Source of the DNA: an uncultured Oscillospiraceae bacterium
Lineage (GTDB): Bacteria; Bacillota; Clostridia; Oscillospirales; Ruminococcaceae
Length of the DNA: 43,022 bases
Direction: 5' to 3'
Assembly (NCBI GenBank): GCA_900539195.1
Contig: UQBC01000022.1
Location: forward strand, 1 to 43,022
How positions within the stretch are numbered: the stretch's first letter is position 1; every line of letters starts with the position of its first letter. This document shows positions 24,466 through 32,072 of the stretch, piece by piece. The position numbers and the translations under genes are program-made. Under the pieces are notes generated by a model. The model searched no databases, was not told where the DNA came from, and saw nothing but the letters and a program-made list of their open reading frames with translations.

Positions 24466-26718
24466 TTACTGTACAAGATCTCCGTAAACAACGCCCAGAC
24501 CGACAGTACTCATATAAACTCTGCCGTATGTGTTCATATCGCCCGCAACGAAATATCCGTTACCCGGACCGCCGAACTGGTGCTCATCGTCATTAGCTCT
24601 GCTCCATGTCTTGCCCTCGTCCTCAGACCAGTAAAGACCCATCGGATCGTCATTTGTAGGCTTGCCCCATACGAATATGGTGTAAGGATCGCTGTCTGTC
24701 TTGCCCTTGCCAAGACCAACCGCCATACAAGCGGCTAAAGTATCCATTCTTGTGAATGTCTTACCATAGTCGGTTGATACCTGAAGTCCCATCGCAGGAT
24801 AGTACACAACGCCTTCCTTGCCGGGTGCAACCACAGGTCTTGCCGCAGTGAATATGGAAAGCGTCATATTCTGTGTGAACGTCTTTCCGCCGTCCTCGCT
24901 GTAGAAGAACGCACCGCCGCTTGCGGCATATACATAGTCGGGGTTTACGGGGTCACAGATTATCTTCTTTGCGCCTACTCCACCCTCACTCTTTGTCCAT
25001 GTCTTGCCGAGATCATCGGAGTAATAGATACTGCTGTCATTGCCGGGTGCCCAGAAGAATCTCTTTCCGTCAGCCGAAACACCTACATAACCGCCGTATG
25101 CGACCTTCTTGCTTTCAAGAGGCGAGTACTTCACATTGTTCCATGTCTTGCCTGCGTCAAGGGTATACCAGAAGCCGGGCTTTTCCTCGTCTCCGCCGCA
25201 CTTTACCCATGTGTCTGTAGCTTTTGCCGCTACCGCAAGACCCGTCATAGAGCCTGCCACACTGCTGTGCACCACTCCGTACTCCTCTGCATTATCCTGA
25301 GCAAAACCGTCATAGTCGCCTATAACGCTTACCAGCTTACCGCCGGGAATGCTGATTATATCATACGGAACAGTTTCTTCTATGCCCTTTGAGAAGAAGT
25401 AGAATTCGGGGTTTTCATCCCATATATTATCGCAGGTGAATATACCGTTACCCGATACCACCATTACCTTGTTTGTGTTATTGGGGTCGATAGCCATAGA
25501 GCTGCACCAGTGCATTGACGCAGTCGAAATCCATTCTACTCCGCCATCACTCATCTTCATTTTTTCGTTGAGAAGCGTCCAGTTCTTACCGCCGTCCGTA
25601 GTAACATAGAATTCATCACCGAACTGACCGTTAGGCTGCGGAACGTATATATTCTCCGTGCAGGCAACCATTCTGTCGGGATTTGCAGGATCGATAACTA
25701 TATCACCGTATGACTTCTTTACAGGTGTGATATCCGTAAATGTATCATTCGACATATCGAGCAGTCGTATGCCGCCGCTCGTTCTGTTGTTGTTCCACGG
25801 ACCTTCCGCACTCGCATAGGTAATAGCTATCTTGCCATCGCCGTTATACTTCATTCTCTGTGTAAAAAAGCCCTTTGGCGCGTCTGCTACAGGATTCCAT
25901 GTAGCGCCGCCGTCGGTAGACTTGTAAAGGTTATCCTCCTGAGTTCTGGATATAGCCGCATATATCGTAGTGCAGGCACTGTCATCGCCCGACTTCGGAT
26001 CGATTATGATACTGCATATGCCGTTGCCGTTTGATGTAGATGTATTTGTGCCCATATCAAGCGCTGTGAACGTCTTACCGCCGTCAGTGGACTTTACCAT
26101 ACCGCCTGTCCTTCCGCCGACATAAACAATGTCACTGTTCTTGGGATCAACTGCGATACGCTCGCCGTTACCTCTGCCCATGCCGTTGCCGTGAGCCTTT
26201 ATCATTTCTGTAAGGTCGGTACGGTTCCATGTCTTTCCGTAATCATCTGAGTATAACAGACAGGTAAGTCCGTTGCTGAAATATTCCGTTCCCGCAAGCA
26301 TATATACCTTGTTAGGATCTTTTTCTCCGAATGCCAGACCGTCTATACCGAGCAGACCTCTGTCTTCCTCGCTGATATCATACGACATTGCTTCCCACTT
26401 CTGCGTATCCTTGTTGTAGCGATATGAGCCGCCTACATCTGTACGGGCATAATACAAGCCCTCCTCGCTTGTTGCAAATACGCCGCTTACAAATCCGCCG
26501 CCGCCCATAGCAACCTGGCTGAATGTAAACTGCGCCTGCGGTGTTCCCGAATTGCCGCCCGATGTTGTATTATCGCTTGTCATACTGCTGTCACCACTGC
26601 CCGATGAGGTCACGTCACCGCTTGACGATGTTCCCGAATTATCGTTTCCGTTACAGCCTGCGGCACATATCGCCGTTGCGACTGCAAGTATGACCGCTGT
26701 TATTTTTCTGTACTTCAT
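24466..26718 (-). CDS. GH74 xyloglucanase-type lipoprotein
   Basis: The 750-residue protein has a lipoprotein signal (lipobox AAGC, Cys22), a Ser/Gly/Thr linker (about residues 26-62), and then a double seven-bladed beta-propeller sequence typical of GH74. Hallmarks are MGGGGFVSGVFATSEEGL, YARTDVGGSYR (the conserved catalytic Asp of the family), and GRGNGERIAVDP. I count nine Asp-box repeats of the SxDxGxTW type, for example YSDDYGKTW and KSTDGGKTF. GH74 enzymes cut xyloglucan backbones. The lipid anchor places it on the outer face of the membrane. No dockerin or carbohydrate-binding module is visible, so it is not obviously cellulosomal. The start has an AGAAAGGAA ribosome site. Confidence 0.93.
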   Translation of the reverse strand: MKYRKITAVILAVATAICAAGCNGNDNSGTSSSGDVTSSGSGDSSMTSDNTTSGGNSGTPQAQFTFSQVAMGGGGFVSGVFATSEEGLYYARTDVGGSYRYNKDTQKWEAMSYDISEEDRGLLGIDGLAFGEKDPNKVYMLAGTEYFSNGLTCLLYSDDYGKTWNRTDLTEMIKAHGNGMGRGNGERIAVDPKNSDIVYVGGRTGGMVKSTDGGKTFTALDMGTNTSTSNGNGICSIIIDPKSGDDSACTTIYAAISRTQEDNLYKSTDGGATWNPVADAPKGFFTQRMKYNGDGKIAITYASAEGPWNNNRTSGGIRLLDMSNDTFTDITPVKKSYGDIVIDPANPDRMVACTENIYVPQPNGQFGDEFYVTTDGGKNWTLLNEKMKMSDGGVEWISTASMHWCSSMAIDPNNTNKVMVVSGNGIFTCDNIWDENPEFYFFSKGIEETVPYDIISIPGGKLVSVIGDYDGFAQDNAEEYGVVHSSVAGSMTGLAVAAKATDTWVKCGGDEEKPGFWYTLDAGKTWNNVKYSPLESKKVAYGGYVGVSADGKRFFWAPGNDSSIYYSDDLGKTWTKSEGGVGAKKIICDPVNPDYVYAASGGAFFYSEDGGKTFTQNMTLSIFTAARPVVAPGKEGVVYYPAMGLQVSTDYGKTFTRMDTLAACMAVGLGKGKTDSDPYTIFVWGKPTNDDPMGLYWSEDEGKTWSRANDDEHQFGGPGNGYFVAGDMNTYGRVYMSTVGLGVVYGDLVQ

Positions 26719-26760
26719 TCCTTGTTCCTTTCTTATTAAAGCATGCTTGCTTAATTTTCA

Positions 26761-26774
26761 TGTAAACCTTTACA
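26761..26774. promoter_or_regulatory. LacI-type operator palindrome upstream of the GH74 gene
   Basis: TGTAAA-CC-TTTACA is a perfect inverted repeat, 6 to 11 bases beyond the -10 box of the minus-strand promoter. TGTAAA-centred palindromes are typical of LacI/GalR-family sugar regulators, so repression in the absence of substrate is plausible. Confidence 0.5.
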
Positions 26775-26779
26775 CAAGT

Positions 26780-26808
26780 ATTATGCACCATTTAAGTTAA
26801 TTTTGCAA
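26780..26808 (-). promoter_or_regulatory. Promoter of the GH74 gene
   Basis: On the minus strand TTGCAA (26808-26803) and CATAAT (26785-26780) are separated by 17 bases. The match is moderate. Confidence 0.5.
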
Positions 26809-26898
26809 GACTTGTTCTGCTATTTTGTGAATATGTGATAAATTGCGACCGTTCCAATTGTTCATAATCACGGAATGCAAAATAAGAAAAATTTGGGC

Positions 26899-26927
26899 GT
26901 GACTTTTGCGTATTTGTATAGTATAAT
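26899..26927 (+). promoter_or_regulatory. Promoter of the GH26 gene
   Basis: GTGACT (26899-26904) and TATAAT (26922-26927) are separated by 17 bases, about 75 bases before the ATG at 27003. Confidence 0.6.
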
Positions 26928-27002
26928 CTTAGCGTAATCGAATACAAGTCCTGTCTTATCACGTTTACGGCAGGCAAACGGAAATGGAAAAGGAAAAGAA
27001 AA

Positions 27003-28925
27003 ATGAAAAAACGTATCATCTCCCTTATACTGTGTGCGGCACTTATCATATCCGCCTGCGGTTGCAGCGCCGATAACGGCACATTGTCAGCCGACAGTTC
27101 ATCGACAGCTTCGGCAGTGTCTTCCGCAGAAACCGTATCGCAGGATACTGCCTCCTCAGGCAGCGGTTCGTCTTCGGATACCTCGTCAGACGCTTCTGAT
27201 AAAACAAGCTCCGACAAGCAGAACAGTTCGTCATCGGACAGCTCAGACAAACAAAACAGTTCATCGGCTGACAGTTCAGACAAGCAAAACAACTCGTCCG
27301 ATGCTTCTTCTGAAACGTCAAAGCCTTCGACAAACAAGCAGGAAAGCAGTTCTTCTGCCGCTACATCAAGCAAGCCTGCAAACAGCACAGGTTCAGCAAC
27401 AAACAAGCCTGCGTCTGCAACCGCCGCCGATACCACCAAAAAGCCCGCCGCAACGACTGCAACGAAAAAGCCCACCACAACAACTACTTCAAAAAAGCCT
27501 ACCACAACAACTACCACAACCGTAAATCAGACAAGTGACAAGCCGCTGAGCTTTTCGCAAACCTATGAAGCGGAAAACGGAAAGCTGTCAAACGATATGT
27601 CCGTCATATCCGACAGCAACGCATCCGGCGGAAAGTCGGTAGGTAAATTTGAAAGTGACAGCTCATACTGTCAGATCAGCATAACCGTTCCTGCCGATGC
27701 GGTTTATGATATAGTGATACGCTCAATGGCTATCGGCCCATACAAAGAGAATGACCTTTACGCAGACGGTAAAAAAGTAGGCACTTTCGTAAGCAAACCG
27801 GATAATTTCTCCGACTATACAGTATGCGCCGTAACTCTCAAAAAAGGAAGTCACACTCTTACCGTCAAAAAGTCATGGGGCTGGATAGAGCTTGATAAAA
27901 TAACAGTAAAGACGGGTGCAAAAATAAGCAACAGCACCTATAACGTCACATCATCTCTTGTCAACAAGAACTCCACCGCAAACACGAAGAAGCTGTACAG
28001 TTTCCTTAAGGACAGCTACGGAAAGTATGTAATCACAGGTCAGCAGTGTGACGGCGGAATAAACGGCAACGAATTCAAAGCGATAAAAAATCTTACCGGC
28101 GACTACCCCGCCCTGCTCGGACTTGATATGATGGACTACACTCCGTCAAGAACGGCACTCGGCACATCTTCATCAGCCGTTGACAAAGCTATTGAGTTCC
28201 ATAAAAAAGGCGGAATCGTCACATTCTGCTGGCACTGGAACGCTCCGACCGAATACCTTTACAGCACCGCCAACAGTTCTGACGGCTGGTGGGGCGGATT
28301 CTATACGCAGAACAGCAAATTCGATATAGCAAAAGTAATGAACGGTCAGGACGCAAAAGGAAAGAAACTGCTTGACCGTGATATCAAGGAAATAGCCAAG
28401 CAGTTAAAGCGTCTTGAAAAAGCAGGCGTACCGGTTATATGGCGACCACTGCACGAAGCTTCCGGCGGTTGGTTCTGGTGGGGCGCACAAGGTCCCGACG
28501 CTTACAAAAAGCTGTGGAAATACCTTTATAAAGAGCTGACAAATACATACGGCTGTAACAATCTTATCTGGGTCTATAACGGTCAGAGTGCCGACTGGTA
28601 TCCGGGTGACGAATATGTTGATATTGTAGGCGAGGACATCTATCCCGGAAATCACGTTTACGATCCTCAGGTAAGCCGTTTCAAACAGGCGATAAACTAC
28701 GGCAGTAAAACAAAGATAACGGCTCTCACAGAAAACGGCTGTATCTTTGATATAGATTCCGCCGTGAGCATAAACGCACTGTGGTGCTGGTTCATGACAT
28801 GGGGAAACGAGTTTACCGTTAACGGCAGTAATTACAGTGAAAAATACACCGAAAAGTCGGTCATAAAGAAAATGTACGCAAGCAAATATTCATTAACTCT
28901 CGGATCGCTTCCGAAAATCTATTGA
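27003..28925 (+). CDS. CBM35-GH26 beta-mannanase-type lipoprotein
   Basis: The 640-residue protein has a lipoprotein signal (lipobox ISAC, Cys19). A long Ser/Asp/Lys- then Thr/Lys/Pro-rich linker follows (about residues 22-180). Next is a CBM35-like module (about 186-308, TYEAENGKLS and WGWIELDKITVKTG) and a GH26 catalytic domain (about 320-635). The acid/base Glu485 sits in RPLHEASGGWFWWG and the nucleophile Glu577 in TALTENGC. Both match GH26 endo-beta-1,4-mannanases. The linker would hold the enzyme away from the membrane on the cell surface. It is divergent from the GH74 gene, so the pair targets hemicellulose (xyloglucan and mannan). Antisense to the linker there is a long spurious frame. 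Confidence 0.94.
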   Translation: MKKRIISLILCAALIISACGCSADNGTLSADSSSTASAVSSAETVSQDTASSGSGSSSDTSSDASDKTSSDKQNSSSSDSSDKQNSSSADSSDKQNNSSDASSETSKPSTNKQESSSSAATSSKPANSTGSATNKPASATAADTTKKPAATTATKKPTTTTTSKKPTTTTTTTVNQTSDKPLSFSQTYEAENGKLSNDMSVISDSNASGGKSVGKFESDSSYCQISITVPADAVYDIVIRSMAIGPYKENDLYADGKKVGTFVSKPDNFSDYTVCAVTLKKGSHTLTVKKSWGWIELDKITVKTGAKISNSTYNVTSSLVNKNSTANTKKLYSFLKDSYGKYVITGQQCDGGINGNEFKAIKNLTGDYPALLGLDMMDYTPSRTALGTSSSAVDKAIEFHKKGGIVTFCWHWNAPTEYLYSTANSSDGWWGGFYTQNSKFDIAKVMNGQDAKGKKLLDRDIKEIAKQLKRLEKAGVPVIWRPLHEASGGWFWWGAQGPDAYKKLWKYLYKELTNTYGCNNLIWVYNGQSADWYPGDEYVDIVGEDIYPGNHVYDPQVSRFKQAINYGSKTKITALTENGCIFDIDSAVSINALWCWFMTWGNEFTVNGSNYSEKYTEKSVIKKMYASKYSLTLGSLPKIY

Positions 28926-28934
28926 CATAAGCTG

Positions 28935-28973
28935 AAAACGCTCCGACAGGCGAACACCTGTCGGAGCGTTTTT
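28935..28973. terminator. Bidirectional terminator between GH26 and htpG
   Basis: AAAACGCTCCGACAGG (28935-28950) pairs perfectly with CCTGTCGGAGCGTTTT (28957-28972), with T-runs on both strands. It ends both converging genes. Confidence 0.88.
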
Positions 28974-29011
28974 GCTACCGTTTTTAGCTTACGATATTTT
29001 TGATATAATTA

Positions 29012-30895
29012 TCATACCATAAGCGAGCATATCTTGTTGCTGTACTCAACGGGGTCTTCTATAGGCATACCCTCAATAAGAAGCGCCTGATCGTACAGAA
29101 TCTCGCTGTATGTTTTCAGCTTGTCCTTATCCGTTTCATACAGCTTTTTCAGCGTTTCATAGATAGGATGCTCTGCATTGATCTCCAGCACCTTTTCAGC
29201 CTTTGCGTCATGCTCTGCGGGCATCTGGCTGAGCACCTTCTCCATCTCTATTGAAAGCAGGCCGTCACTGGTCAGGCATACTGCATGGGACTTCAGTATC
29301 TTTGACAGTCTTACATCCTTTACCTTACCGCCGAGAGAATCCTTCATGAAAGCAAACATATCCTTGCTTTCCTCAGCCTTAGCCTTCATTTCTTCCTTTT
29401 CTTCGGGAGTTTCAAGGTCAAGGTCGCCTGCTGATACTGACTTGAACTGCTTTTCGTTATAGTCGACCATCATCTGTAAAGCAAACTCGTCAACGCTGTC
29501 GATAAGATAAAGTATCTCATAGCCCTTATCCTTTACAAGCTCGGTCTGAGGGAGCTTGTCTATCTTATCGACCGTTTCGCCGCTTGCGAAGTAGATGTAC
29601 TTCTGATCTTCCTTCATTCTTGAAACATATTCTTCAAGAGTTACCAGCTTCTTTTCGTATGAAGAATAGAACAGCAACAGATCCTTGAGTAATTCCTTGC
29701 CTGCGCCGAAGCCGTTGTATACACCGAACTTAATCTGAAGTCCGAATACCTTCCAGAACTTTTCGTATCTCTCACGGTCGTTACGGAGCATCTTTGTAAG
29801 CTCGTTCTTGATAGAACGCTCAAGGCTCTTTTCGATTATCTTAAGCTGTCTGTCGTGCTGCAGCATCTCACGGGAGATATTAAGCGACAGATCCGCAGAG
29901 TCAACAAGACCCTTTACAAAGCTGAAATAATCGGGGAGCAGATCTGGGCATTTATCCATTATAAGAACGCCGTTTGAATAAAGCTGTAAGCCCTTTTCAT
30001 AGTCCTTTGAATAGTAGTCGAAGGGAGCTTTTGACGGAATGTACATCAGTGCGTTATATGTTGCTGTACCCTCTGCCTTTGTGTGGATATGTGCGATAGG
30101 ATCGTCATAGTCGAAGAACTTTTCCTTGTAGAACTGATTATAGTCCTCGTCTTTAAGCTCCGACTTGCTCTTGTTCCAGATAGGCACCATACTGTTGAGA
30201 GTTTCTATCTCGGTGTGCGTTTCATACTCGTTCTCAGTGCCTTCCTTGAGGTGCTGATGGCTTACTTCCATTCTGATAGGATAACGGATATAATCGGAAT
30301 ACTTCTTTACTATCATACGGAGCTTGTAGTCCTGAAGATACTCGTCATACTCCTCTTCTTCTGTGTTTTCCTTTATCTTAAGGGTTATCTTTGTGCCGAC
30401 ATCTTCTTTGTCGCACTCGGTGATCGTATAACCGTCTACGCCCTGTGAATACCACTTGTAAGCCTGCTCACTGCCGTAAGCCTTGGATTCGACAGTAACC
30501 TCAGACGCTACCATAAACGCAGAGTAGAAGCCTACACCGAACTGACCGATAACGTTTATATCGTCCTTGTCTGTGTCTGTATTGTCGTTCTTGAACTTGA
30601 AAGAACCGCTGTTTGCAATAACACCGAGATTATTTTCAAGCTCGTCCTTTGTCATACCGATACCGTTATCGGTAATTGTTATAAGACGGTTGTCCTTGTC
30701 AACCGCAAGGTCTATGCCGAGGTCTTTTCTCTCTATGCCGAGATTCTCCGTCAATGACTTGAAATACAGCTTGTCAAGCGCATCGCTTGCATTTGAAATA
30801 AGCTCACGCAGGAATATCTCCTTGTGAGTATAAATTGAATTGATCATCATGTCAAGCAAACGCTTTGATTCTGCCTTGAATGCCTTTTTTGCCAT
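29012..30895 (-). CDS. htpG: Hsp90-family chaperone HtpG
   Basis: The 627-residue bacterial Hsp90 refolds or stabilises client proteins in the cytoplasm using ATP. The N-terminal GHKL ATPase domain has ELISNASDALDKL (ATP-binding Asn/Asp) and DNGIGMTKDEL, and the middle domain has LNISREMLQHDRQLKIIEKSL. Both are canonical. The start at 30895 (MAKKAFKAES) has AAAGGA 10 bases upstream. Earlier in-frame ATGs at 30904 and 30979 are less likely. Expression comes from a consensus promoter with a CIRCE operator over the start of transcription, so HrcA control is expected. Confidence 0.97.
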   Translation of the reverse strand: MAKKAFKAESKRLLDMMINSIYTHKEIFLRELISNASDALDKLYFKSLTENLGIERKDLGIDLAVDKDNRLITITDNGIGMTKDELENNLGVIANSGSFKFKNDNTDTDKDDINVIGQFGVGFYSAFMVASEVTVESKAYGSEQAYKWYSQGVDGYTITECDKEDVGTKITLKIKENTEEEEYDEYLQDYKLRMIVKKYSDYIRYPIRMEVSHQHLKEGTENEYETHTEIETLNSMVPIWNKSKSELKDEDYNQFYKEKFFDYDDPIAHIHTKAEGTATYNALMYIPSKAPFDYYSKDYEKGLQLYSNGVLIMDKCPDLLPDYFSFVKGLVDSADLSLNISREMLQHDRQLKIIEKSLERSIKNELTKMLRNDRERYEKFWKVFGLQIKFGVYNGFGAGKELLKDLLLFYSSYEKKLVTLEEYVSRMKEDQKYIYFASGETVDKIDKLPQTELVKDKGYEILYLIDSVDEFALQMMVDYNEKQFKSVSAGDLDLETPEEKEEMKAKAEESKDMFAFMKDSLGGKVKDVRLSKILKSHAVCLTSDGLLSIEMEKVLSQMPAEHDAKAEKVLEINAEHPIYETLKKLYETDKDKLKTYSEILYDQALLIEGMPIEDPVEYSNKICSLMV

Positions 30896-31003
30896 AAAAA
30901 TCATATCCTTTCTATGATTCCGCCGGTTATACGGCGGGAATAATCGTAACTTTTCTGTCTGCAAGGTACTGTTATACATAACAATCGGTTTCCGATGCCT
31001 ATT

Positions 31004-31030
31004 TTAGCACTCTATGTGTCTGAGTGCTAA
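31004..31030. promoter_or_regulatory. CIRCE element (HrcA operator)
   Basis: TTAGCACTC (31004-31012), a nine-base spacer and GAGTGCTAA (31022-31030) are a perfect match to the CIRCE consensus. It lies just downstream of the htpG -10 box, where HrcA would block transcription at low temperature. Confidence 0.95.
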
Positions 31031-31035
31031 AATAT

Positions 31036-31063
31036 ATTATAGCACTGTTTTTATATTTGTCAA
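31036..31063 (-). promoter_or_regulatory. htpG promoter
   Basis: On the minus strand TTGACA (31063-31058) and TATAAT (31041-31036) are separated by 16 bases, full consensus hexamers directly upstream of CIRCE. Confidence 0.88.
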
Positions 31064-31095
31064 GTGGCAGAAAAAATATTTTCCCGGCTGTTTCG

Positions 31096-31141
31096 TGTAC
31101 AGACTGTTTAACAGAATCATCTGTACAGACCTCTGTTACAG
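31096..31141. repeat. Tandem operator-like repeat in the htpG-rlmB intergenic region
   Basis: TGTACAGAC occurs at 31096-31104 and 31122-31130. Each copy is followed by a small palindrome, CTGTT-T-AACAG (31104-31114) and CTGT-T-ACAG (31133-31141). The paired arrangement looks like two binding sites for one regulator. No function is known to me. Apart from this, the CIRCE/promoter and the rlmB leader, the 410-base intergenic region holds nothing I can support. Confidence 0.45.
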
Positions 31142-31237
31142 CAAGCCTTATCCGACCTCGTCTTGCCAAACGGCTCCGCTCTGATATGCCCATAACGTGA
31201 AAAAATTGTGAAAGATGCCCTCTGAGCCTTATTTCGC

Positions 31238-31266
31238 TTGCAATAACAGGCGGTTTATGATATACT
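31238..31266 (+). promoter_or_regulatory. Promoter of rlmB
   Basis: TTGCAA (31238-31243) and TATACT (31261-31266) are separated by 17 bases. A perfect nine-base inverted repeat, ATCTGCATA (31269-31277) and TATGCAGAT (31282-31290), follows just after the -10 box, either a 5' stem or an operator. Confidence 0.6.
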
Positions 31267-31305
31267 TAATCTGCATATCTGTATGCAGATACGAGAGGTA
31301 AAACA

Positions 31306-32037
31306 ATGGAATCAACTTCAAACGAGGAAATAATATACGGTAAAAACGCTGTGACCGAAGCGCTCAAAGCCGAAAGGTCGGTAGACATGGTATATCTGCT
31401 GAAAAACTCACAGGGCATGAACAAAATAATAGCTCTTGCGAAAAAGCAAGGTATAGTAATCAAAGATGTCGGCGAGGACAAGCTTAAGGCTATGTGCGGT
31501 GACAAGCACGGCGGCGTTGCGGCTTGCCTTTCCGCTGTGACATACTGTACTGTTGAAGATATACTCGCAAGTGCCGAAAGCAAGGGTAAACCGCCGTTCA
31601 TTATAATATGTGACGAGATACAGGATCCGCATAATCTGGGCGCTATAATCCGTACCGCAGAAGCGTCGGGTGCCGACGGCGTTATCATTCCGAAAAGACG
31701 CAGTGCAACGGTTAATCCGACAGTTTTCAAGACCTCTGCCGGTGCCGCCGCCTGGGTAAACATAGCAAGAGTATCAAACCTTGTCGACACCATAAAGACG
31801 CTGAAAAAGCACGGAGTATGGATATACGGTGCAGAGGCAGACGGCACTCCGATAGACAAGGCTGACCTTTCCGGTCCGGTAGCTCTTGTAATAGGAAGTG
31901 AGGGCTTCGGGCTCGGAAAGCTTGTAAGGGAAAACTGCGACGTTGTATTATCCCTGCCGATGTTCGGAAAGGTAAATTCTCTCAATGCTTCCGTATGCGC
32001 AGGCATACTGATGTACGAGGTCGTAAAGTACAGATAA
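31306..32037 (+). CDS. rlmB: 23S rRNA 2'-O-methyltransferase RlmB-like (SpoU family)
   Basis: The 243-residue SPOUT enzyme has an N-terminal RNA-binding substrate domain (IIYGKNAVTEALKAE) and a knotted catalytic domain. The three SpoU motifs are intact: NLGAIIRTAEASG, LVIGSEGFGLG and SLNASVCAGILMYE. The family methylates the 2'-O of a guanosine in 23S rRNA (Gm2251 in E. coli) using SAM. The site in this organism is inferred. A GAGAGGT ribosome site precedes the ATG. It lies 35 bases upstream of the pseudo-P-type ATPase gene, so the two are probably co-transcribed. Confidence 0.93.
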   Translation: MESTSNEEIIYGKNAVTEALKAERSVDMVYLLKNSQGMNKIIALAKKQGIVIKDVGEDKLKAMCGDKHGGVAACLSAVTYCTVEDILASAESKGKPPFIIICDEIQDPHNLGAIIRTAEASGADGVIIPKRRSATVNPTVFKTSAGAAAWVNIARVSNLVDTIKTLKKHGVWIYGAEADGTPIDKADLSGPVALVIGSEGFGLGKLVRENCDVVLSLPMFGKVNSLNASVCAGILMYEVVKYR

Positions 32038-32072
32038 TCCCGATAATATAAATATGAGAAAGGACGCTTGAT

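Noticed and set aside
26792..27517. 241-codon minus-strand open frame rich in Val, Glu, Leu and Ser
   Set aside because: It is the reverse of the Ser/Thr/Lys linker of the GH26 protein. The composition is explained by the repetitive codons of the linker.
24466..28925. Cellulosomal enzymes
   Set aside because: Neither protein has a dockerin-type duplicated calcium-binding motif. Both have lipoprotein signals.
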